Shown here piece after piece: positions 1 through 5,645 of a stretch of 5,645 bases of DNA. Origin of the DNA: Roseimaritima sp. GTDB taxonomy: Bacteria > Planctomycetota > Planctomycetia > Pirellulales > Pirellulaceae. Position 1 is the first letter of the stretch. Every line of letters begins with the position of its first letter. The translations under genes were made by a program, and so were the position numbers. Location: assembly GCA_007124075.1 (NCBI GenBank), contig SLFV01000424.1, positions 1-5,645 on the forward strand, read 5' to 3'. The notes under the pieces were generated by a model, which saw only the letters and a program-made list of their open reading frames with translations, made no database searches and was not told where the DNA came from.

Positions 1-727
1 CGAACAGCACCATGACCAGCCCGTTGCCCTTGTCATTCCTGCTGCGCGAGCTTCCACCGGCAAAGTACAAGCTGCGCAGCAGTAAACGACCGATTAAGGT
101 CAGCAGCAAAATTCCGTACAAGACGCCAATGAGGCGAATGTTCAGACACATGTCGCCGTTGAGAATATGGCTGAATTCGTGCGCGATCACCCCCTGAAGT
201 TCTTCGCGACGCAAACGCTCCAAACTGCCCCGTGTCACCCCGATCACAGCATCCGTCGGTGCGTAACCAGCAGCGAATGCGTTAATGGCGGACTCGTCCA
301 ATAGATAGACGGGAGGGACGGGGGTACCGGATGCGATCGCCATCTCCTCCACAACATTCAATAAACGTCGTTGGGTAGGATCCGTGGTGTCTGGATGCAC
401 ACGCTGCCCCCCCAGTGCCTCCGCGACACCGCGACCACCACCACTGCGTAAGATGACAACCTGATAAATCGTGCCAGTCACGATAACTAACGCCGTGACA
501 AACGCGGCGAACCCCCCCAAGGCTAGATGCCTTGTGCCAACAACGAAGTCTCCGAATAAATGGACGTAAATCTGGTTTTCCTGATCGGGATCAAGAATCG
601 TGCTGACGGTGGTAACCACAACTAGATTGACAACCACCAACAGTGCCAAACAACAGACAAACATGACCACCAGCCAAATGGTGTTTTGGCGTGCCCGTTC
701 TTGCCTGTCGAAAAATTGCGTACCCAA
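1..727 (-). CDS. M48-family (HtpX-like) membrane zinc metallopeptidase, C-terminal part missing (runs off left edge)
   Basis: Reading the minus strand from 727 gives 242 uninterrupted residues to the window edge. The N-terminus (QFFDRQERARQNT, residues 4-16) is the short cytosolic lead typical of M48 membrane peptidases. A first membrane segment spans about residues 17-41 and a second about 68-93. They are followed by GGGRGVAEALGG (96-107), TTDPTQRRLLNVVEEMAIASG (114-134, written here as a family block) and LDESAINAFAAGY (143-155), all hallmark M48 blocks. The zinc site HEFSH lies at 183-187: H183 and H187 would bind zinc and E184 would be catalytic. The third ligand, a downstream Glu, lies outside the window. 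The start is a TTG at 725-727: an in-frame TAA sits at 752-754, no ATG or GTG follows it, and the first ATG (residue 22) would cut the first membrane segment. The upstream SD is weak. It lies 91 nt after lemA, probably in the same operon, and would degrade membrane or misfolded proteins. Family assignment is firm; substrate is unknown. Confidence 0.93.
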   Translation of the reverse strand, partial: MGTQFFDRQERARQNTIWLVVMFVCCLALLVVVNLVVVTTVSTILDPDQENQIYVHLFGDFVVGTRHLALGGFAAFVTALVIVTGTIYQVVILRSGGGRGVAEALGGQRVHPDTTDPTQRRLLNVVEEMAIASGTPVPPVYLLDESAINAFAAGYAPTDAVIGVTRGSLERLRREELQGVIAHEFSHILNGDMCLNIRLIGVLYGILLLTLIGRLLLRSLYFAGGSSRSRNDKGNGLVMVLF

Positions 728-818
728 TCGATGTCGCTCGCTGCAAACGGATTAAGGAACGGCAAAACAGCAACTAAGGATTTTTGCACCCCGTCGCCAC
801 CGGCTTTCCCAACAGTCC

Positions 819-1421
819 CTAAAATGACACCTGAGGGGGTTCAGCGATCTGTTGGCTATCGAACTGGAGCAGTTGTCGATCGGTGGAGTGCCCGAAGGAA
901 GCGGCGAAAATAACCTGAGGAAAACTTTGTTTGTAGATGTTGTAGGCCGTAACAGCGTCATTGTACGCCTGCCTGGCGAAGCTTATTTTGTTTTCCGTCG
1001 AAGTAATCTCCTCGGTTAACTGCATCATGTTTTGATTTGCCTTCAGATCGGGGTAAGCCTCCGCCAACGCAAACAAACGTCCCAAAGCTCCAGACAAGCC
1101 TTTTTCCGCTGCCGCCATCGCTGCAATTGCGTCGGCACTGCCCGGGTCGGCCGCTGCCCCCTGCAAGCCGCTGACAGCGCTGTTTCTGGCATTGATCACC
1201 GCTTCCAAAGTCTCACGTTCATGCTTCATGTAGCCCTTCACGGTCTCAACCAGATTGGGGATCAGGTCGTGTCGACGTTTCAGTTGTACCTCAATCTGAG
1301 AAAACGCATTGTCTACTCGATTTCGCAGCGCCACGAATCGATTAAAAACCTGGACACCAAACAACAGTAAAAGCAGAAGTAAGCCGCCAAGTGCGACCAT
1401 GGCAAAAAGCACGTACATCAT
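819..1421 (-). CDS. lemA: LemA family membrane protein
   Basis: This is a 200-residue protein, close to the usual LemA length. A single N-terminal membrane segment (about residues 4-24, with a seven-Leu run) is followed by a helical extracytoplasmic-type domain. Family blocks are easy to see: NRFVALRNRVDNAFSQI (27-43), the strongly conserved RRHDLIPNLVETVKGYMKHE (49-68), ALAEAYPDLKANQNMMQL (118-135), ITSTENKISFARQAYND (139-155) and the typical C-terminal FPQV...PPQVSF. There are two adjacent ATG codons at 1416-1421; I take the first, though the second is equally possible. The only SD-like bases are an AGG about 11 nt upstream. LemA's biochemical role is not settled; it is a membrane-anchored coiled protein often encoded next to HtpX-type peptidases. 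The same arrangement here, with an M48 gene 91 nt downstream on the same strand, suggests a partner or adaptor of that protease. That link is inference. Confidence 0.96.
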   Translation of the reverse strand: MMYVLFAMVALGGLLLLLLLFGVQVFNRFVALRNRVDNAFSQIEVQLKRRHDLIPNLVETVKGYMKHERETLEAVINARNSAVSGLQGAAADPGSADAIAAMAAAEKGLSGALGRLFALAEAYPDLKANQNMMQLTEEITSTENKISFARQAYNDAVTAYNIYKQSFPQVIFAASFGHSTDRQLLQFDSQQIAEPPQVSF

Positions 1422-1700
1422 GATTCGGTCAGCCTAACGAAAAAGAGGCCGCTGCAAACCGGGGCGAAGCGGAACCGCAGTGTTTGAGATGGAAGGATTC
1501 GAGTATACTGAAAATAGCATGTTGCGGGGAGCCTCGTCCACCGCGTTCGCAATTGCGCTCGGCTTCCTCGCGGTCCGTGCGTTGCATTACCAATTGGCGA
1601 CGCAGAACGATCACTTTCGATTCGCTCAGGTTACGCATTCCATTGGGGACGGCTGCCTGGAATTCCGCTTACCCTATAGCTTCAGGTCAGAAGACCCACC
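1422..1700. other. Divergent intergenic region between lemA and the GlsB-like gene
   Basis: These 279 bases must carry the promoters of lemA (minus strand) and of the GlsB-like gene (plus strand). No clear -35/-10 pair was found on either strand; the best core is the AGTATACT palindrome at 1502-1509. Two short ORFs overlap here on opposite strands. One on the plus strand is 74 codons (GTG 1480 to TGA 1704, with an internal ATG at 1519) and the other on the minus strand is 69 codons (1638 to 1429). Neither resembles a family I know and they cannot both be typical genes. I leave both unannotated but discuss the plus-strand one as a finding. Confidence 0.5.
1502..1509. promoter_or_regulatory. 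AGTATACT palindrome, possible -10 element readable on both strands
   Basis: The 8-bp perfect palindrome contains TATACT, which differs from the sigma70 -10 consensus TATAAT at one position, on both strands. It sits about 80 bp upstream of lemA on one side and about 190 bp upstream of the GlsB-like start on the other. No good -35 hexamer lies at 16-18 bp spacing: the plus-strand TTGAGA at 1484-1489 is only 14 bp away. This is therefore a tentative site, either a core promoter or a small operator half, or chance. Confidence 0.2.
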
Positions 1701-1979
1701 ATGAACCTTGTCGAAGTTCTGTTGCTACTTGTTGTTGCTGCAATCTGTGGCAGTCTGGGGCAAACGATTGCGGGGTTTCCCCGAGGAGGGTGCTTGGTGT
1801 CGATTGTGCTCGGATTCATCGGAGCGACGTTGGGTTTGTGGCTGAAACGCCAATTTAACCTGCCAGAGCCATTCATCGTGCAAATCGGTGGCAATCAATT
1901 CCCGGTTTTGTGGTCGATCATTGGTTGCGCTTTATTTGTCTCGATTCTCGGGCTGGCTTCCCGCAGAACCCGCCCGTAA
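1701..1979 (+). CDS. GlsB/YeaQ/YmgE family (transglycosylase-associated) small membrane protein
   Basis: This 92-residue, very hydrophobic protein has three predicted membrane segments at about residues 4-20, 31-48 and 68-87. The Gly-rich second helix, preceded by RGG and reading CLVSIVLGFIGATLGLWL (31-48), is the signature of the Transgly_assoc (GlsB/YeaQ/YmgE) family. The N-terminal Gly-containing helix and the final short basic tail (SRRTRP) also fit. The loop between helices 2 and 3 (LPEPFIVQIGGNQFPVLWS) is longer than in E. coli YeaQ and resembles planctomycete versions as I recall them. Family members are stress-linked inner-membrane proteins with no known enzymatic activity. The ATG at 1701 is preceded by AGAAG seven bases upstream, a plausible weak SD. 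It is transcribed away from lemA and converges on the DUF11 lipoprotein gene, with 31 bp between the two stop codons and no obvious terminator hairpin in the gap. It appears monocistronic. Confidence 0.88.
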   Translation: MNLVEVLLLLVVAAICGSLGQTIAGFPRGGCLVSIVLGFIGATLGLWLKRQFNLPEPFIVQIGGNQFPVLWSIIGCALFVSILGLASRRTRP

Positions 1980-2010
1980 ATGACACGCCGATCGTTTGGA
2001 AAAGATCTGC

Positions 2011-3435
2011 CTAGCGAACCTTACACTGAAAACGAACCACGGCACTTTCGCCTACCTTGATGGTGTCGGTAAGCTTCCAGGTCAGCCGCAATGACTGCCC
2101 CTCGTTGGCTTCGGTTTCAAAAATTGCGCCTCGACTGCAGGTTTGGCTGTCGGGAACGTACTCCAGACGGGTGGTCAGATTGTCCGTAATCTCCACATTT
2201 TCCACAGGTGCATCGCCAACATTGTCGACGCGTAACAGGAAGCTGACGATCTCTCCGGGCAGAGCGCTGTCCTTATCGGCCAGCTTGCAGATTCGCAACC
2301 GGCCTTCACCGAAATCAACGACGATCAACTCCTGAGCTGATTTTTCAGCATTTATTTCAAGCGGCTGTTTTCCATCGACCGTTACCGCTACGTTTTCATT
2401 CAGGCTCCAACTCTCCGCCGCTAACGCTCCCTTACTGATCCATGGTTTATCCGCTTCGGCCAATATCCCGCGAGTGATCAAGGACAGATTGGCTAGCACC
2501 GCCAATGTCTCTTGCGCAAGGATCGGCTGATCAACATTTTCAATCGGCACACCACGATTACGGTCCCGCATCGCGTCGGGCGTCCGAGCCAAAACCGCGC
2601 GTTCGGGGCTATACTGTGCCGTAACCGAGGAACGCAATTGTTCGGACTGTTCGGTCAACGGGCCCTCAGGCATGTTGTAGCCGCGAGCTGCAACGACACG
2701 TTCGTCCAGAATTGCCTCAGACACTCGGCGTACGGCCGCAAACCTGGGCGCATAGACGCACACACGATTACTTGGAACGACGTGAATGTCTCCCGCTTCG
2801 GTGTTGTACTTTACGACCGTATCCTCCAGTTCGATACCCACCAGCTTGTCGTCCAGTCGTACGTGCGCGTTGTCGTGGCGATCACCACCGTCGCACAGAA
2901 ATTCATGGGGATCGATTCCAAACTGATTCCAGGGCCCGCTGGTAAAATATTGGGATTTATTGCAGCTCCCATGCGCGCATTGGGCAGATAAACAGGCTGG
3001 GTCCGAATTCCCTGCCAATGCCCGCGATCTTAGCGCACGGTGATGCCACCCAGCCGCCTGAACATTTCCGTTGGTTTGCCTTTCGCTTCCGACAGGCATG
3101 GAGACCGGACTGGAAACTGCGCCGGACGCTTGCCCAGAAGCTGGCTGCCCAGACGAGGCAGTGGCGTGCAAATCGTAACCGACCTGCCTAACCGAGCCCG
3201 GCGGTTGAGCAACCATTTCGCTGGGCTTCGCGTCCGTAACACGGTTCGGAGCTTGCCGCGTTGCCGACGATGGCGTGGAGCGCACAGCCGGAATGTTCCG
3301 CGTGGATACGTCCTGGCTCCCAGCCGGTGACGTCGGTACCGCGCAGCCCAGCAAACCAAGTAGGACAGTGGTACCAACCAGCGCCAATGCCAGATTTGGG
3401 TTCATATCGAATCGCTTCAAATGTTTCACAGTCAC
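2011..3435 (-). CDS. DUF11-domain lipoprotein, envelope/surface protein of planctomycete type
   Basis: This 474-residue exported protein has a basic N-region (KHLKR, 4-8), a hydrophobic stretch and a lipobox LLGC ending at Cys31, so it is predicted to be lipid-anchored after signal peptidase II. Residues about 32-130 are a Ser/Pro/Gln/Gly-rich low-complexity spacer. A cysteine cluster follows (C148, C153, C158, spacing C-x4-C-x4-C). Next come HEFLCDGGDRHDN (177-189) and EDTVVKYN...VPSNRVCVYAPRFAAVRRV (204-238), a block I recall from planctomycete DUF11 proteins. The C-terminus (about 385-474) is one DUF11 beta-sandwich repeat, with ALPGEIVSFLLRVDNVGDAPVEN and LEYVPDS. The start is GTG at 3433-3435, 9 nt after the upstream stop. 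An in-frame ATG at 3403-3405 is possible, but the shorter product would have no positive residue before the hydrophobic core, so I prefer the GTG. It is the last gene of the minus-strand cassette. The function is unknown; structural or adhesive surface roles are typical for DUF11 proteins. Confidence 0.87.
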   Translation of the reverse strand: MTVKHLKRFDMNPNLALALVGTTVLLGLLGCAVPTSPAGSQDVSTRNIPAVRSTPSSATRQAPNRVTDAKPSEMVAQPPGSVRQVGYDLHATASSGQPASGQASGAVSSPVSMPVGSERQTNGNVQAAGWHHRALRSRALAGNSDPACLSAQCAHGSCNKSQYFTSGPWNQFGIDPHEFLCDGGDRHDNAHVRLDDKLVGIELEDTVVKYNTEAGDIHVVPSNRVCVYAPRFAAVRRVSEAILDERVVAARGYNMPEGPLTEQSEQLRSSVTAQYSPERAVLARTPDAMRDRNRGVPIENVDQPILAQETLAVLANLSLITRGILAEADKPWISKGALAAESWSLNENVAVTVDGKQPLEINAEKSAQELIVVDFGEGRLRICKLADKDSALPGEIVSFLLRVDNVGDAPVENVEITDNLTTRLEYVPDSQTCSRGAIFETEANEGQSLRLTWKLTDTIKVGESAVVRFQCKVR

Positions 3436-3444
3436 AGCGGTTCT

Positions 3445-4236
3445 TTATCGTTGTTGGCGGAAATTAAACTTGCTCTCCCCTACGGGAAGGGCATTCGCCG
3501 GTTCCTGTTGCTTCTGAATCGGAGTCATCGTTAACCACGGTGGGCTGCCGAAGAAAAACTGGGGCAGCAAACTAGGTTCAGCAGGCGGGAGCAACGATCC
3601 GATCCGCACAATCGCGACCGGACGCCCCAAACGATCGGCGACTTTCAGTGGATCCTCCCGCGAACTGATCTCCAGCGTGCGGGCGGAATCAATCGTCTCC
3701 GCCAAAGGTAACGCCTGCTCCGAATCCTCCAGATAGATAACTCGCGTGACCATCCGTCCTTGACTTGCATCCAGCAAATCCAGCCGATCGATATTGATCG
3801 GTATCGGAAACCGCAACGCCTCCCCTGGCGGCGGATAGGTCCGATCGATTACCTCAACGGTTGGATAAATTTCCAGTCCCGGCGAATCAGCGATGTCCGT
3901 AATTCTAATTCTGTACACGGCACCGATCAGCAAGCCCGCGTGTAAAGCCCCTGCTTCGGTCGGTGGAAACGTCGTTCCGTCAGCAAGCGAAAACCGGACC
4001 CCCTCAGGCCCCGAAAGTCGTACGGGTTGGTAGTAACCCTGAACTGCTCCCCGTCGTTGCAACCTCGCCCCACCGATAAACCCAGGAGGAAGGTCTCCCG
4101 AATGAAGGTAGTGAACATTTCCTGGCAACTGGCCAGAGGTGGCCTGCCCGTTCGCCTCGCGAGAACCCCCCAGCAATAGGACGGTTGCCGTACTAATAGC
4201 GAGAGAAAGGAATCGAATGTTCGCTTTATGGGGCAT
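3445..4236 (-). CDS. Exported conserved hypothetical protein, planctomycete family (short paralogue of the gene at 4357)
   Basis: The product has 263 residues. A Sec signal peptide is visible: basic residues K4 and R8, a hydrophobic core at about 9-23, and a likely cleavage after ANG (residue 30). The mature protein contains no cysteine at all. The body, about residues 67-215, is one domain with conserved blocks YRIRITDI (108-115), LEIYPTVEVIDRTYPPPGEAL (121-141, family block), FPIPI (143-147), MVTRVIYLED (162-171) and EDPLKVADRLGRPVAIVRIG (194-213). This architecture matches a family I recall as restricted to Planctomycetes, with no assigned function; the alternating hydrophobic pattern suggests beta structure. 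The same domain occurs in the gene just upstream. The C-terminal tail is Pro/Gln-rich. The start is the ATG at 4234-4236, chosen because it immediately precedes the signal peptide; no clear SD precedes it. The DUF11 lipoprotein gene follows after 9 nt, so the two are very likely co-transcribed. Confidence 0.85.
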   Translation of the reverse strand: MPHKANIRFLSLAISTATVLLLGGSREANGQATSGQLPGNVHYLHSGDLPPGFIGGARLQRRGAVQGYYQPVRLSGPEGVRFSLADGTTFPPTEAGALHAGLLIGAVYRIRITDIADSPGLEIYPTVEVIDRTYPPPGEALRFPIPINIDRLDLLDASQGRMVTRVIYLEDSEQALPLAETIDSARTLEISSREDPLKVADRLGRPVAIVRIGSLLPPAEPSLLPQFFFGSPPWLTMTPIQKQQEPANALPVGESKFNFRQQR

Positions 4237-4282
4237 GATGGATACAACTGCTGGTCAAATGGAAGGGCCGACTTGCACGCAG

Positions 4283-4319
4283 GCTACCCATGAAGACAAA
4301 AGCAGTCCGCATGGGTAGC
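4283..4319. repeat. Perfect 10-bp inverted repeat in the intergenic gap of the minus-strand cassette
   Basis: GCTACCCATG at 4283-4292 and its exact reverse complement CATGGGTAGC at 4310-4319 flank a 17-nt spacer. In RNA from either strand this forms a 10-bp stem with 6 G-C pairs. It lies 37 bp past the stop of the upstream gene and 46 bp before the start of the next one on the minus strand. No T-run follows the stem on either strand, so it is not a standard intrinsic terminator. It may be an RNA-processing or attenuation hairpin, a 3'-end stabiliser, or a binding site for a dimeric regulator. Confidence 0.6.
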
Positions 4320-4356
4320 GATCAATCAACTGGCAACCTCGTCGACCATGGATTAA

Positions 4357-5645
4357 CTACTCATTCGTGCAGTCAACATTCTGGCTCCGCATGTCATACA
4401 ACGGACGACCGTAGGGAACACCCGGATGAATGTTTTGCTCGGTTACATGCATGCGGCTGACCGGATTGGGATAGCTGACGCCCGGGGCATGCCGGACGCC
4501 GATCCGAACGTCGTTGACGGGCTGGGGCAAATGCGTTGGCGTGTGATTTTTCATCACGTGCTTTCTCAACCCGGCAGGTGCCCCCAACGGGATGTGCGGT
4601 GGACCTGGCAGGCCGATCGGAGTCCCCGTGTGAGGCATGCCGTACTGCGGCGTGTTGTATCCCGACACCAATCCGGGCAATTGTGGCGGCAGCGGCCCCA
4701 TCCCACCAAGTGGATTGCCGTTGTCGGAAAAGCAACTACCCGAGTTACAACTTCCCGTGCCGCAGCTTGCGCTTGGCCCCAAAGGGACGGGAAGCCCCCC
4801 CAGCCCTCCCGCAGATGCCATCCCAACTGCAAATTCGCCACTGACTCCTGGAGTCAATTCAATGTCCTTATCACCCAGGCGAATGATTGCCAGGATCGAA
4901 CCGCGACGATCGGCTTCGACGATCGGGTCGACGCCTGGATCCAGGCGCGTACTGACCAAGGTGTCAATGCCCGCTAAAGCAGCGCCTTGGAAGTCGGGGT
5001 CAGGCAAATAGATCACTTTGGTCACGAAGTTACCCGTTAAAACCTGATCAAGATCTTCGTCGGTAAACTGGATAGGAATCGCATTGTGCGCCAAATACGC
5101 GCCGGTGCGTGGATTCGCGTAAGCTAGTTCCACCGTCGGGTACAGTTCGACCCCTTCACGATTCCGGATGTTGGTCAGTCTTAATCGATACAGCCCCCCC
5201 TGTGGGAAGTTTTGTCGAGCAGGCACCACCAACGGTTCGCTATCGAACATCCCCGTGCCAGACACACTGTAAAAAACGTGCATCGATTCCGGCTTACTGA
5301 AGGTCACCTGAACCGTCGGCGGCGGCCCCATTACCGGCATGCCCAAGCCATCGACAGCCCCCCCCCCGGGTCCGCAGTACTGCACCTGCGCGATTTCACC
5401 GGTCTCGGAAGAGGCTGCTGGATGATCGTTTTTGGCACTTAACGAACCCGGCGAACTGGCGGCGTTTTCTTGCTCCGCCATCAGCATACCGCTGGGGACG
5501 CCCGTTGCCCCCATCGGATATCCACCCGTCATCGGTGGTGCCATTGCTGGTGGCCCCAGTACGCCCGGACCAGGACCACCGACGCCGGGGCCAGGTTCCA
5601 TCATCCGTTGTCCGCGCGGCAGATTGTGGCGAACCGGAGTGCAAC
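4357..5645 (-). CDS. Pro/Gly-rich exported conserved hypothetical protein, planctomycete family; N-terminus beyond right edge
   Basis: An apparent start exists at the ATG pair at 5599-5604 (415 residues). However, the frame stays open through 13 further codons (including PVRHNLPRGQR) to the window edge, and no signal peptide follows the Met. I therefore treat the gene as 5'-truncated by the window. Numbering from the first Met, residues 1-40 are Pro/Gly/Met-rich with PGPGV repeated at 4-8 and 11-15. Residues about 97-250 form the same domain as the downstream paralogue: YRLRLTNI (139-146), VELYPTVEL (152-160), IPI (176-178), FVTKVIYLPDPD (193-204) and DPIVEADRRGSILAIIRLG (226-244). Then come a C-x4-C-x4-C cluster (C281, C286, C291) and a Pro/Gly/His-rich tail (about 296-400), which is low complexity. 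A G10 coding-strand run lies at residues 78-82. It heads the three-gene minus-strand cassette as far as visible. Export and function are inferred only from the paralogue and composition. Confidence 0.82.
   Translation of the reverse strand, partial: CTPVRHNLPRGQRMMEPGPGVGGPGPGVLGPPAMAPPMTGGYPMGATGVPSGMLMAEQENAASSPGSLSAKNDHPAASSETGEIAQVQYCGPGGGAVDGLGMPVMGPPPTVQVTFSKPESMHVFYSVSGTGMFDSEPLVVPARQNFPQGGLYRLRLTNIRNREGVELYPTVELAYANPRTGAYLAHNAIPIQFTDEDLDQVLTGNFVTKVIYLPDPDFQGAALAGIDTLVSTRLDPGVDPIVEADRRGSILAIIRLGDKDIELTPGVSGEFAVGMASAGGLGGLPVPLGPSASCGTGSCNSGSCFSDNGNPLGGMGPLPPQLPGLVSGYNTPQYGMPHTGTPIGLPGPPHIPLGAPAGLRKHVMKNHTPTHLPQPVNDVRIGVRHAPGVSYPNPVSRMHVTEQNIHPGVPYGRPLYDMRSQNVDCTNE
5358..5367. repeat. 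Ten-base C homopolymer (G10 on the coding strand) inside a coding region
   Basis: Ten consecutive C bases on the plus strand are read on the minus strand as codons for Gly-Gly-Gly-Ala within CGPGGGAVDG of the Pro/Gly-rich protein. The reading frame is intact with exactly ten bases. Runs of this length are slippage-prone, and gain or loss of one base would shift the frame before the conserved domain. Confidence 0.8.

Noticed and set aside
1429..1638. 69-codon minus-strand ORF ending 8 nt before lemA
   Set aside because: The spacing is suggestive of an operon leader. However, the translation is composition-typical of non-coding GC-rich DNA, with no hydrophobic or family pattern and no SD, and it overlaps an equally doubtful ORF on the other strand.
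1980..2010. Possible bidirectional terminator between the convergent GlsB-like and DUF11 genes
   Set aside because: Only short palindromes (CGATCG, AGATCT) are present. No stable stem with a T-run could be found in the gap.
2512..2991. 159-codon plus-strand ORF
   Set aside because: It is antisense to the middle of the DUF11 lipoprotein gene. The lipoprotein has a signal peptide, lipobox and a recognisable C-terminal domain, and the antisense product resembles nothing known.
4283..4319. Calling the inverted repeat a Rho-independent terminator
   Set aside because: The stem is perfect, but neither strand has a T-rich tract after it and the loop is long (17 nt), so I annotate it only as an inverted repeat.
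4426..4977. 183-codon plus-strand ORF
   Set aside because: It lies wholly antisense to the Pro/Gly-rich gene, whose domain is confirmed by a paralogue. Its translation is rich in Arg, Trp and Cys with no recognisable family, as expected of a shadow frame.

Overview
The window looks like a piece of a planctomycete chromosome, probably from the Pirellulales/Rhodopirellula relatives. The main reasons are two paralogous exported proteins whose core (IYPTVE ... VTRVIYL ... DPLKVADRLGRPVAI) I recall as a family seen mostly in Planctomycetes, a DUF11 lipoprotein of the type found beside them, a planctomycete-style GlsB/YeaQ membrane protein, and weak or absent Shine-Dalgarno sequences. The assignment comes from recalled family features, not from a database search.

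Left part (1-1421, minus strand): a two-gene unit, read right to left. It encodes a LemA-family membrane protein, followed 91 nt downstream by an M48 (HtpX-like) membrane zinc metallopeptidase. The peptidase runs off the left edge, so only its N-terminal 242 residues are present. It has two membrane segments and an HEFSH zinc site, and appears to use a TTG start. LemA and HtpX-type proteases are often neighbours, which suggests a shared role in membrane-protein quality control.

Middle (1422-1979): a 279-bp region precedes a small GlsB/YeaQ/YmgE-family membrane protein on the plus strand, divergent from lemA. This region holds an AGTATACT palindrome and a doubtful small ORF that overlaps the glsB-like start by ATGA.

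Right part (2011-5645, minus strand): three genes in one direction encode exported proteins. In transcription order they are: a Pro/Gly-rich protein with a paralogous core domain, open past the right edge; a shorter protein with a signal peptide carrying the same domain; and, 9 nt after that gene, a DUF11 lipoprotein. The first and second genes are separated by 120 bp that contain a perfect 10-bp inverted repeat. The first and third proteins each carry a C-x4-C-x4-C cluster. Together they look like a planctomycete envelope or surface cassette of unknown function. No RNA genes, mobile elements, CRISPR arrays or integration signatures were seen.
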